From positions 366,102,271 through 366,166,270 of the forward strand of contig NC_080672.1 in NCBI RefSeq assembly GCF_030247195.1: a stretch of 64,000 bases of DNA, given 5' to 3'. The notes below the pieces were generated by a model. That model did no database searches. It was given only the letters and a program-made list of their open reading frames with translations, and had not been told where the DNA came from. The stretch is from Topomyia yanbarensis. Its lineage: Eukaryota; Arthropoda; Insecta; Diptera; Culicidae. Positions within the stretch are counted from its first letter, which is position 1. Each line of letters starts with the position of its first letter. Shown piece after piece: positions 33,796-45,064 of this stretch. Position numbers and translations under genes: made by a program.

Positions 33796-35359
33796 ATGCA
33801 GTGCGGTGTAAAAACTTGCAACATAAACGACGACCGCTTCCTCTGGAAGTGTGAATTTTGCAGCAGATCGTACCATGCTGCCTGTGTAGGTGTGCAGCGT
33901 AATCAGGAAAATTTTATCCGGGCATTTATGGTGCCTGTGTGTGCGGACTGCCAGCACATTATTAGGACAGAGGTCGACACACGCAAAATGATCTATCTAC
34001 AAGATCAGCTGCTAAAAATGATGAAGTCGCATACGGACACACAACATCGAACCACAGCTGACCTAAAGAGCCACAGTCTTGAATTGTTCGGTAGCATCGA
34101 ACAATTACTTAACGACGTAAAGCAGTCAATGCAATCGTCCATAAAAAAAACGAAAACATATGCAGTAAACTAGGTCAGCATTTTCATTCTTGTGACAATT
34201 TGTTGCAAAATTCAATCGACACCATCAGCAAATCGACCAAAACAATATCGGACAATATGAATCATAAAATTGACGAACGGCTATCACACCTCGAGAACGA
34301 ACTGATTTCCACTAAATGTTCTGAGCCGTACCCTCTCGTCAATTCCGACCTATTGGAGGAATTGAAGGAAGAAGTGAAAGCTATTTCCATTGCAATCTCC
34401 AACATGACAATACCAGAAAATGGCATGAATCAATCAAAATCCCTGGCTGAAGAATTAGCGGAAAAATCACACGCTACAGTAATCCAACATAAAATAGATC
34501 ATACGTCTCCAGGCTGGCGATTTTTGGGCGATAAATGGCAATGGAAGCAAGATTGGACAAAATACGACGCCAAACAACGCATTCGACGACTTCAGGAGAA
34601 AGCTGCTGATAAGGCAAGGAGCAACCGAAAACGTCGTAAGCAGTCAAGTCAACGTGACAACGATCGCGCTAACAATCATCATCATAACGACAGTGGTAAT
34701 ACGTCAGACAAATTACTACTTGCCACGGCGAAAAAACAATTTTCCGTTCCTCCCACAACCACCGAACATCCGATTGCAGGTCTTGCAATACCAGCAGTAA
34801 AAACAAATTTCATAAACTTTAAAAAAGGTGACACCATCAACCCGTACCGTTCAGCTAACGAAAACATTCAACCCAAACAAATGAAAGTGACACCTACCAG
34901 CGGCGAAAATAGTTTAAACACATTGGCAACCACATCTCAACATTCGAACACAGACAGCCAATTTGAACTGGACCCCTTGCACCCTCCAATCGTACGCCTC
35001 ACGTCACAATCAACGAATGGCGACGGTCGTTTTTAAAGGCCAGACTTCGCGAACCAAAAATAATGAACATTGTACGCCTATACCTGGCCTATATGAAGGA
35101 CCAACATCCATCTATTTGCGTGGAAGGAATGACGCCGACCAGCATCAAAATGACGCTCGCATCCGAAGGACTACCGACCACTCCTGACCATCTCCTGCGC
35201 ATTTTCATCGAAGTCTATCAGGAATATGGGCTAAACCCAGACGAAGCAGCAGCAGACCTCGACTCTTATGGAAAATTTTTATCAAGCGAAAGAACCAGGC
35301 GCCTTCAACAACTCCGCGAAGCTACGCATAAATTTGGAACGTCGAATTTTCGGAAGTAA
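33796..35359 (+). pseudogene. LINE ORF1 with N-terminal PHD finger, two frameshifts
   Basis: Starts at ATG 33796. Residues about 3-55 form a Cys/His finger of PHD type (CGVKTC, CEFCSRSYHAAC, VCADCQ), a fold that in CR1-group ORF1 proteins is thought to serve protein or nucleic-acid contact. A coiled-coil-like stretch (about 65-180), a basic and Ser/Asn-rich middle and a C-terminal segment ending near 35359 follow. The frame changes at an A-run (34143-34150) and at a T-run (about 35028-35032). Each is consistent with loss of one base from the homopolymer, leaving pieces 33796-34173, 34200-35036 and 35063-35359. The overall length would be ordinary for such an ORF1. Confidence 0.8.
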
Positions 35360-35439
35360 CGACGCCCTCTATAGAGGAAGAAAATATAACTGTAAGTAAT
35401 TTAAATATTCCAAAAACTTCTTCGCATCCACAACAGAAT

Positions 35440-38328
35440 TCGACTGAAATTTTGGTCTATTGCCAAAATTTTAATCGAATGAAAAGCCCAGCCAAAATGA
35501 GAGAAATCCAACAAAAACTAATTTCATCTTCTTTTAATATAGTTCTTGGAACAGAAAGTAGCTGGGATGAAAGCGTAAGAAGCGAAGACATTTTTGGAAA
35601 TCAATTTAATGTATTTCGGCATGACCGTAATTTGTCTCTTTGTAATAAAAAGTCTGGAGGAGGAGTCATTATAGCCATACATGCAGACTTTCTTTCAGAA
35701 GAAATAGAAACCATTAAACATATAGAATTTGAACATATATGGGCAAAAGCAGTAATATCAGGAGAAGTGCACATATTCTCCTCTGTGTACTTTCCACCTG
35801 AAAATGCTCACAAAAAATCATTTGAACTATTTTTTCAAACTGTAGAATCTATCATGTCAAACATGGAACCTGAAGTAAAACTGCATATTTATGGCGATTT
35901 TAATCAACGTAACACCAACTTCATCGTAGACATTGAAAACGAATCTATCTTACTCCCTGTCGTAGGCGAAAATGAAACACTTCAATACTTCTTTGACAAA
36001 ATATCTGAATTTGGCCTGCACCAAATCAACCATGTAAAAAATAGACAAAATTCATATTTAGACCTCTTATTCACGAATTGCACTGAAGACTTCTGTGTGA
36101 ATGCATCTTTAACTCCATTATGGAAAAATGAAGTATTTCACACAGCAATCGAATATTCAATTTTTATTCATCAAAACTCTTCCCCGAACAACTTGGAGTA
36201 TGAGGAAGTGCCGGAATACCATAAAACTGACTTCGAAGGAGTCAAACGTAGACTATGTAGAATGAATTGGTAAACTGTATTGCGTATAGTAGGAAATGTC
36301 AACGAAGCAGTGACTAAATTCTATTCAATTGTAACGAATTTAATCTCTGGAACAGTACCAGTAAAAAGAAGAAGAAGAACTCATGGCGGCCAGCAGCCTG
36401 TATGGTTCAACCAACATCTGAAAAATTTAAAAAATAGAAAGCAAAAAGCACATAAAATTTACAAGAAAGAACATAGCATTACAAATCGGCAAAATTATCT
36501 GGATATTTGCTCCCAACTCGACATAGCCATTAACACTGCGCATGAAGAATATAATCGTAAAATCGAGACTGAAATTAAGACCTATCCAAAGAATTTCTTC
36601 AATTACGTGAAAACGAAATTGAAAAGTAGCAACTTTTCATCCCAAATGCATTTTGACGGACATGTAGGAAATAACAATACTGAAATTTGCAATTTATTTG
36701 GAAAATTCTTTCAAGAAGTCTATACTTCATATTCCGAAACAGATCGCGACCGCGACTACTTTTCATTTATACCTGAATTTTCAAATGACATTGCCGTCCA
36801 CGAACTATCTGAACACGAAATTACCACTGCACTAAAAAACTTAGACGCATCAAAAGGACCTGGACCGGACGGAATAGCACCAATATTTTTAAAAAATCTA
36901 GCAGAAGAATTCACTCTACCACTACTACATATTTTCAACATGTCACTGAAAAATGGAACATTCCCAGAAATATGGAAATCATCCTTTTTAGTGCCAATTT
37001 TTAAATCAGGCGCTAAATCGGACATCCGAAACCATCGTGGGATTGCCATTATATCATGCATTCCAAAATTATTCGAAAAACTAGTAAATGACAAAATATT
37101 TCAGCAAATCAAAAATCAAATAACAAGCAAGCAGCATGGCTTTTATAAAGGCCGCTCAACAACATCAAACCTTTTAGAATTTGTAACATTTACTGTAAAT
37201 GCAATGGACAATGGCAACCATGTGGAAACACTCTACACTGACTTTAGTAAAGCATTCGACCGTATTGACATACCTTTATTACTCTTCAAACTGCAAAAAT
37301 ATGGCATAGAAAATAAACTATTGAAATGGCTCGAATCATATTTAACGAACCGTCAACAAACAGTTCGCTTTCAGAATATACTCTCGGAACCAATTTCTGT
37401 CACCTCTGGCGTACCCCAGGGTTCCCACTTAGGCCCTCTTCTTTTTATTTTGTACGTTAATGACATTACCTTTATACTCAAACATCTTAAAGTGCTTATA
37501 TATGCAGATGACATGAAACTTTTCATGGAAATAAGAAATGTCAAAGACACTGAAATATTCCAAAACGAAATAAATATATTCCACACGTGGTGTAGCAAAA
37601 GTCTACTCCAACTTAATGTAAAGAAATGCAACTCAATAACCTTCAGCAGAAAAATTTCAAATGTTCCCATAGACATACACTTAGGCAACCAACTTGTAGA
37701 AAAATGCAAAATTATACGAGATTTAGGCGTAATCTTAGACTCCAAGCTCACATTTGTTGAACATTATAATACAATAATAAATAAAGCAAATAGTATGCTG
37801 GGCTTTATTAAACGTTTCACCTACAATTTTGAAGACCCTTACACAATAAAATCATTATACAATACATATGTCAGGCCAATTTTGGAATATTGCAGCATAG
37901 TATGGAACCCATACACTGTCCTGTACGAAGAACGCATCGAATCAGTCCAAAAACAATTTATTTTGTACGCACTTCGTAAACTAAACTGGACGACATTTCC
38001 TCTTCCATCGTATAAAGCACGTTGCATGCTCATTAATATACAAACATTCAAAGAACGCCGCGAATTTGCCATGCTTTACTTTATCAACGACATTATTTCT
38101 CAACGTGTACAATCCGCATCATTACTTTCGCATATAAAATTTTATGTACCTAGCCGACAACTAAGAACTCGTAATTTATTCCAAGAACAATCTTTTAGGA
38201 CAAACTATGCTAAAAATAGCCCCATCAATAGAATGATGCGTCATTATAATGAAAATTGTGTAATAATTGACCTTTCCATGTCTAGAAAACAAATCAAAAC
38301 TGAACTAAACCGTAGAAATAATGTATAG
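35440..38328 (+). pseudogene. LINE ORF2 (endonuclease plus RT) with one nonsense codon
   Basis: One frame runs from before 35440 to 38328, interrupted by a single TAA at 36271-36273. The first ATG is 35479; the true start is unclear because the frame is open upstream and overlaps the end of ORF1. The endonuclease is N-terminal (YCQNFNRMKSP, YGDFNQRNTNF). The RT shows SSFLVPIFKSG, NHRGIAIIS, TDFSKAFDRID, SGVPQGSHLGPLLFILYVND and the catalytic YADDMKLF near 37500. The thumb and C-terminal domain end in a basic tail. RNase H is lacking. The stop falls between endonuclease and RT, so only the endonuclease part could be made. Confidence 0.88.
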
Positions 38329-38405
38329 TATATAAGTAAATATTGTAAAACCATTCTATGTAGTCTACATATGCTTGACGAAAATAAATAAATAAATAAA
38401 TAAAT

Positions 38406-39363
38406 ATAGCATAGAGCATTTTTCGACCTTGTATAACAGCAGAAAACGCCCACTTGTATACATCTGCCATTAGGTTTGTTTACTATATGTGTCCTATAGG
38501 AGTCATCTAAATATCCGTTACTCATTAACTACAGGAAACTCTACCGATAGGGAAACCGGTAGACGTGAGCAATTATCACATTCCGAGCATCAATCAATCA
38601 CTCTCATGCAAGGAAATTACACCCTCTAAGGTGAACCCACGTGGAAGAGTGTCAGAGCCCTCTCATTGGTATCTTCGTTCAAACTATAACTAATCCAATA
38701 ATTTACCTGTCGCCCAAGAAGCGAGCAGCTCAAATCTTTTCCCATGCATACCCTTTCGGTTACTGGAAGAGTTGTGGGGTGATTTTATGCATTTTCCCAT
38801 AGTCAATCCGCTGCGTTAACCTACGACTTTACTTGTGCCGCAATCCTAGAGATTAATCAAATTTGACACATCGATTCGTGCGTCCGCATGTCAGTTCAAC
38901 CTACGCCGAAAGATTAAAACTATGACCGGTGCTCATAACGCTATAGCTGTTAATTAGTTATTCGAGGCAACCCCGTGGAGCCACGACCCACACCTCGAAT
39001 AGAAAGACTCTAGTTTTTAGCGTCATCTAATACAAACCGGACGAATGTAATAGCATTGGCATAAACTGTGGGAATCGAATTATCTCTTGGCTCATTATCA
39101 ACGACTGAATAAGAAATCTATTAAAAAACTGGTTCTTTGGCTGAAAAGTTTTCCAATTCCCCATCCACCGTCGTAAACATAACCAATGAAATTACGTTTT
39201 CACGAATTTTATGGTTTCTTATCAGACCACGACAAGTGTAGAAAAACGCCGATTTATCGTTCAATTCGATTGAAAATTCCACCTAGCCCGGCCCAATTTC
39301 CTTATCTGTGCGCATGTTATGTTTCCGCAATATATAAAATCACACATAGAAAAAAAAACTTAC
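38406..39363 (-). other. Intron DNA downstream of the neurabin-like exon
   Basis: Begins (on the minus strand) at the donor GTAAGT complementary to 39358-39363. No recognised repeat or gene. It is inferred to be intronic from the splice site and reading direction. Confidence 0.55.
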
Positions 39364-40657
39364 TGCTTTTTTCCTCCGCCGCAACACCTTCGTCTTCGTC
39401 CAGTTTGCCACCACAGTCGGTTGCCTTTTCCGTGGGTTCATTCTCCTGCTTCTCGTCCTCGGTGTGAATCGGCGACGACGGTCCCGACGAGGCACTGGCT
39501 CCGGGACTTGGTGAAGAGCTGATGGCATGCGCCGGCGAGGTTAGCCCACTGGTTCCGCTATCCTTTTCGGTGGATTGCCTCCTCAGGCCACCCAGTTCGG
39601 GATATTTGAACGCTTTACCCGGTTCTTCATCCAGGGTGGTTTCGAGGGACTTCTTCCGGACACCCTTTTCCGGCGGTTCGTCTGATTTGCTGCGGATCGG
39701 TGCCACTGGAGGTAGGGCGGATACCGTCACTGCTGTCACTGCTGGAGGAGGTTCTGCTTGGCGCGGGGGAGATCTTAGCTTTTCCGGGCTAATTTTTGTG
39801 GGGCTCAGCGAGCTTGGATCGGTCGCATGAGGAGGAACTGCTGGAGGAAGCTTAGTTGGCGAAGGGAATGAGCTCTGGCGAATGTTTCGGGGACCCTTCT
39901 CCGGGGGAGGTGGAGGAGGAGTATGTCTTTTCGGGGGACTAGGAGGAGGTTCACTTGGGGACTGCAGCCGATGTGGTGCGGGAACCGGTGCGTACTGAAT
40001 ATCTCTGGGTACCTGTATAGCACCGTTGCCGTTTGTGGTGATTGGAGCAGCCGCCGCTACGCTACCACAATTGGTTGGTGTTCCAGCGTTAGCGATAATC
40101 CCCGTTCCGGGGACAGTTCGAATAATATCACATCGATTAAAGTCACTGCCGCCTTTCGTTGTTCGTGTTTTGGAAAAGTGGGATGTCCAATTTTTCTGTT
40201 TTTCGATCAGCTCCCTTGAGTTGAACTTCCTTTCGGGTTTCTCGGGTTTCTCCGGCTTTTCCGATTTTAATCTAGATTGATTCAATATCCTATTAGAATC
40301 CAGCTTTCCAATCCCGTTAGTTATCGGGTGATGCTTCCGCTTTGGCGAAGGCGATCGATCCTGCTCGGAACCGACTTCCGATAAATTATCCTCCTTACTG
40401 CTGGAATGTGACATTTTAATACTGAATGGTGGAGGTCTGTTAACGCGTCCTTCGCCCAACTTCTCGAACAGTGCCCGTGCGTTGTTGAACCGGGCTGCGT
40501 GAGACTCCGTTCGTACCACCGTTGCCGTGGGGGAAGGTTGACTGCCCGACAGTTCCTTTCCCGGTTCCGTCACTATTTCCACCGGTTTTCGCTGGAACAG
40601 GTTCGCTATTTGGGACACTTTAGGCCCGGACGGAGCACTCGACGCTGATTTGTCCAT
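39364..40657 (-). CDS. Neurabin/spinophilin-like scaffold, first coding exon (partial)
   Basis: Starts at ATG 40657 in a good context (AGAATGG); the frame is open further upstream only through a GTG. It ends at a strong donor, GCA|GTAAGT, so about 431 codons are present. The N terminus has KVSQIANLFQRKP and then HAARFNNARALFEKLGE, an arrangement like the F-actin-binding N terminus of neurabins. Next come a Ser-rich segment, KP/EKPEKPEK repeats, NSRELIEKQKNWTSHFSK, a long proline-rich part (with PPPPPPEKGP) and an acidic end. The PP1-binding motif, PDZ domain and coiled coils of neurabins are not in the window and would lie on later exons to the left. Such proteins tether protein phosphatase 1 to actin at synapses and junctions. 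The gene is convincing; the family name is moderately so. Confidence 0.7.
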
Positions 40658-40688
40658 TCTGCGATGCAGTTTCACCGACTATGGAAAC
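40658..40688 (-). other. 5' UTR portion and splice acceptor of the neurabin-like exon
   Basis: On the minus strand CCCTCTTTTACAG|GTTTCCATAGTCG marks a 3' splice site, with the intron ending at 40689 and the exon starting at 40688. At least one non-coding upstream exon is therefore expected to the right. Confidence 0.75.
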
Positions 40689-40979
40689 CTGTAAAAGAGG
40701 GAAGAGAAAAACAAACATCAGATTACGTGACTAGCTCGGTGAAACGTCAGCGCTGATAAGCCGTTTCGGCAGTATTCTAACCATTTTGGGAACGACCGAA
40801 TGCAACCGAGTACGATAAAAGAAATAACAATATTTTACGTCAAGTGCAATTTTAGGCGAAGCAGAGAAATATTTGCGAACTAACAAACCACTATTCACCT
40901 CCAATTGAATGGAATTCTTGAAAAACACTACAATCGGTGCTATTACTGCTGTTTTATCACCTCCAGTGGCCACACGATG

Positions 40980-41290
40980 CTGATGCCGATGCCGCAGCCG
41001 CCGTCGTCGTCGTCGTCGCCGCCGCTGCCGTTGCTTCTCGTATCAGTCAGTCAGCCAGTCAGAGCTTCTTCGGTCACTCGTCGAGGTGATTGGCAGCACG
41101 GTGAAAAATCCACCGGACAAAACCGACCCCAAAGCCAACGAGCAATGACCGCATGTTAGCCCACGCGCTTCTCGGCGTTGCTCGAACAGCGTCAACCAGC
41201 AAACAAGATAGCACCACTCCTCGTCCACATCTACTACAGCTTGTATAGCTGATAAGATATGACACGACTCGAGCTAGCTAGTTTGGGACT
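40980..41290 (-). promoter_or_regulatory. Candidate 5' exon/promoter region of the neurabin-like gene
   Basis: A GC-rich island in AT-rich surroundings, with a CGT/CCG trinucleotide run (about 40985-41035) and TCAGTCAGTC repeats just beyond. On the minus strand CACTGGAG|GTGATA (around 40960) could be a donor. The position upstream of the coding exon fits a 5' leader, but no TATA box or initiator can be fixed. Confidence 0.3.
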
Positions 41291-41299
41291 TTTACATTC

Positions 41300-41900
41300 T
41301 ACACTCAAGTCACCGAGCGAGCGTGTATTGTCAATGGTTCAATGGAGACAGTTAGACAATGCATGCAACCTCGGGAGGAACGGGACTGTATGAATGCAAT
41401 GATCGGGTCGTCAGGATGTGGTAGTGGAGGCACTTTGCATTTAATAAACATAAAGCTGAGATGTGTGTTAGCAGATTTGTTGTTGTGAGAAGAATAAAGA
41501 ATTCCGTAAGATGGAAAACTTGTGCAAAATCTGAATAAGCGGAATACATATAACAAAAGCAAAAAAGTGCTGTTTAACACATATTAATGTCATACAATAA
41601 TCATGAACCATATTCGATATGAACATAAACACCTTCAACTGTCACTTGAAATGAAACAAGCGATCACTGACAGCCTAATGCGCATCTAAGAGATATTTTC
41701 GACTTGCACGTTTTCAATCGGAAGCAGTTTTATCTCAACACCTGTTTCGTATAGTTTAGAGCCGTCGACAGCCGCGCCGAACCTCAGGCTTTACTTATTT
41801 AATCTACTGTTTTAATAAAACCATGTTGGGTCAGTTTAATTAAGATCTTCGATCGGTATAGCAATAATTACTGTGTGGTATTCAGCGGATGAAATCAGTA
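41300..41900. other. Unassigned DNA upstream of the neurabin-like gene
   Basis: No recognised gene or repeat. It may include proximal regulatory DNA. Confidence 0.4.
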
Positions 41901-41904
41901 TTTC

Positions 41905-42738
41905 AGCAAGGGATAGATCCACTGGGTTTCTGTTCCCATGTCGTAAGAAGCGACTAACAACAGATGTGGCTGTGGGCCACTAGGAGGATGATAACAATCT
42001 ATTATCTTTCTCCGAATAAAACCAGCTTAGAGGCCATGTAGTATCCGGCGAGTTGGAGTATTTCAACCAAGAACTGATGCACTGGGTCCCTGCCCCCATG
42101 TCGTAAGAGGCAACTGAAAACAGGAGTCCTCAAGTCAAGGTGTTACTCCGTACCGAGGACTGGATGGCTGGTAGGACCAAAATATGCCAGTCACGCACGA
42201 ACTGTTGACTCTTGCTGTGTTTTGCGTATCTCTAACACAGTGGACATTTGTTTCTTCACAAATCGTGGAATTCAAACGTCCCGGGTCATGTCCCTAATAT
42301 CTATGTCGGGGTTCGCTATAGACGATTATAATCCAACATGTTTGGTACCTTCCAGTTAATGCTGATGATAAAATTTGTGTTGCTCTGATTGAGTATGGTT
42401 AGAGTAGCACAAATTAAGCTTCAGCATAAACAGCATAAACAAACATCTTGTGGTGGAAGCTAAAGCTTCGATGGTTTTGGCTCAAGAACCTTATATCCCT
42501 AAAGGAAACTTCTATGTTGAAAATCTACTTAACCCCATCTTCGTAGCTTTCATCAAAAATGGCATGACAAATCCACGTGAAATGCTTCGTGCATGTATAC
42601 TTGCGAATAGTGCTTTTATCCGACCTCACAACTCACGATAAAAACAGGAAATAAGTCTCTTGTTCAGCTTACTGCCGCATAATGATGATTTCAATAGGAT
42701 TGTATCATACTGTGGCAGAAATAGGTTTCCACTCATAA
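41905..42738 (+). pseudogene. 5' part of an old LOA-clade (Lian-like) element
   Basis: From about 42030 this aligns with the 5' UTR of the intact element (45810-46182): GGCC.TGT.GTATCCGGC, CCATGTCGTAAGAGGC, CAAGTCAAGGTGT, CCAAAATATGCCAGTC and others. The phrase around CCATGTCGTAAG occurs twice, about 160 bp apart (41939 and 42099). From about 42396 it decays through the endonuclease start (MVRVAQIKLQ-like) and MVLAQEPYIPKGNFYVENLLNP, with frameshifts. It stops at the TSD of element B (42736-42738) and resumes at 44825. Confidence 0.8.
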
Positions 42739-44824
42739 CACTAGTTTACAATATAAAAATAAAAATCTGAACTTCAATATTCGAACACCATTTCTAATGT
42801 AAAATTGCGTGAATCCAAAAATTTTACAGTAGAACAGTTTTCGAGTTACAGTGAAAAAATGAATTTTACCTTTCAAATTAAAAGTACGTTCGGTAAAATC
42901 CAAGTATCTTCGGTTGTAGTGCATCGATAAGAAATATTATTATGTTGAATTAAAGGTAATTGAATGCACTTTCGATACCTAGATCATTTTGTTTTAGTGC
43001 GACTACTGGTTCTGACGTCATTTACGAATCTATTGAACTTTTTTTTAATTTTTCGTCATTTTTTAAAGAAAAATGAGTGTGTGATTAATATTTTCGGAAA
43101 GATAAAGCAATCCTAAAAATTATATTTTATGGGAAATTAAAGCCTGCTAATAACCAATGAAAATAAGCACTTGTTAGTTTGAATCCGATGAAAATTGCGA
43201 AAGTTATTCAATTTTTTGTAAAATGCCAATTTTTGCGTTTCTCTGGGTCAACTTATTGACCGTCTCAATTCCAATTTTTTCTAGGGCTTGTTTAATAATA
43301 TATAAAGGACTTTCTGTCAGAATTCTGTTAAACAAGTAAATGGAAGAATTTTGAAATAATTTAATGTGGGGTAATAATCGAACTCGTTTATCCAAATGAT
43401 TAAGGACTTCTGATAACAATAATTTCAGGCTCAATGAAATTATAAGTCATCGAATGATTGGTATGCAATACTGCGTGTAATATTTGCAAGTGTATTACAT
43501 AAAATAACACTCTTATGATACAAAATTCGTTGTAAACTAAACCCGCACACGTTATAAAATTCGTATTTTGAAACGCTAGCTGCTCAATTGAGTTTTGTAC
43601 AATGTTAATACAAACTATACGAATCCGTAGAAATATGTGATACGTCAAGTATTATAAAATTAATAATTTGTAAAGCTTTTAATTTGTGTTCCTTCCTAGA
43701 ACATCTAGCAGTTCGTGTTTTGAAACTGTGTAGGACATCGAGCAAGACTTATATTAGGTTTAAAATCACAAAATCTGAACTTAACAATGATTTGAAGAAC
43801 GTAGAATATTTTGTAATTACACTTAGATGTTTTACGCAATATATTGTAGTATGTTGAAGTTTTGTGACCCAGTAGTACAGTAAAATCGGTACATCATAGA
43901 AGCCAATATGAATCCAATATAATTTCAAATTATAAACTTCTAGACGTTTTAATAACGTAAAATAAATTGTTAGTAGAACAACACGTGACGAAATAGGTGG
44001 ATAAATCATCATTCGTGAAGCCAGTGCCCGGACTCAGCATTTTGCATTGTGGAGCGTGCAGTTTACAATGTGTTTTGTACATATACGATTCTGTACATGT
44101 AAATATCATGCGTATTTTTAATGCCGAATTTTTTATGACATTACTCCACTGAGGCTGAAATTATTGTTATCAGAAGTTCTTAATCGTTTGGATAAACGAG
44201 TTCGAATATTACCCCACATTAAATTCCTTCAAAATTTTTCCATTTACTTGTTTAACAAAATTCGGACAGAGAGTCCCTTATATATTGTTAAATAAGCCCG
44301 GAATCGAGACGGTTCAATAAGTTGGCTCAGAGAAACGCAAAAATTGCCCTTTTACAAAAATTTAATAACTTTCGCAATTTTTATCGGATTTAAACTAACA
44401 AGGTCATTATCAGGCTTCAATTTCCCATAAAAATATAATTTTTGAGATTGCTTTATCTTGCCGAAAATATTGACCACACGCTCATTTTTGTTCAAAATGC
44501 GACGAAAAATTAAGAAAAAGTTCAATAGATTCGTAAATAAAGTAAGAACCAGTAGTTGCACTAAAACAAAATGTTCTAACGATCGAAAGTGAATCCAGTT
44601 ACCTTTAATTCAACATAATAATACTTCATATCTATGCACTACAACGGAAGATATTTGGATTTTACTGAACGTACTTTTAATTTTAAAGGTAAAATTCATT
44701 TTCTCACTGTAACTCGAAAACAGTTCTACTGTAAATTTTTGGACCTCATTTTCGGATTCAGCACACGATTTTACATTGAAAATTACCACTAGTTTATTTA
44801 GTTCAGAAATGGTGTAAACTAGTG
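42739..44824. mobile_element. Long-inverted-repeat (foldback-type) element B
   Basis: 2086 bp. The ends CACTAGTTTACA...TGTAAACTAGTG are inverted. The arms run from 42739 to about 43449 and from about 44144 to 44824 and are recognisably complementary with scattered changes; the spacer is about 690 bp. TAA flanks both ends (42736-42738 and 44825-44827), and the intact LOA copy at about 46590-46625 gives the empty site, so the 3-bp TSD is well supported. A TAA-type TSD is seen in PIF/Harbinger-like elements, but no transposase is present. Unrelated in sequence to element A. Confidence 0.9.
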
Positions 44825-45064
44825 TAATCGACAGTGATCCAAAAACCCACTACATAATTTGGGGTTGCTCAGATATCAATTTGAGAGGCACTGAATTAAT
44901 GGAATACTTAAGTAGTACAATTCTGTTCATATTTAATGTAGGAAATCGCCCAACATTTGGACGCTACGGCAGAGAAGAGGCGTTAGATGCAACTCTCTGC
45001 TCTGACGGTATTATGCATGAGTCGGCAAACTGGCTCGTACCCGACGAGCTCGAACCGTCGTTAT
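44816..45064. repeat. 249-bp direct duplication, left copy
   Basis: Identical by eye, at a constant offset of 5233 with no indels, to 50049-50297. It contains the last 9 bp of element B and a piece of the old LOA endonuclease (LRGTELMEYLSSTI, RPTFGRYGREEALD). It ends exactly where the intact Lian-like element begins. Confidence 0.93.

Larger units (their letters stand above)
33395..38405 (+). mobile_element. CR1-like LINE with PHD-finger ORF1, nearly intact
   Basis: About 5 kb: a 5' UTR of roughly 400 bp directly after the decayed I element, ORF1 (PHD finger), ORF2 (endonuclease plus RT, no RNase H), a short 3' UTR and an (AAAT)n tail at about 38383-38405. PHD fingers in ORF1 and the absence of RNase H fit CR1-group LINEs. 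The only lesions I see are two single-base length changes in homopolymers (ORF1) and one nonsense codon (ORF2), so it is inactive but young. I found no TSD, and the 5' boundary is approximate. Confidence 0.85.

Noticed and set aside
39319..40280. Plus-strand ORFs opposite the neurabin-like exon
   Set aside because: Shadow frames of a GC-rich coding exon; the minus-strand frame has a start context, splice sites and recognisable motifs.
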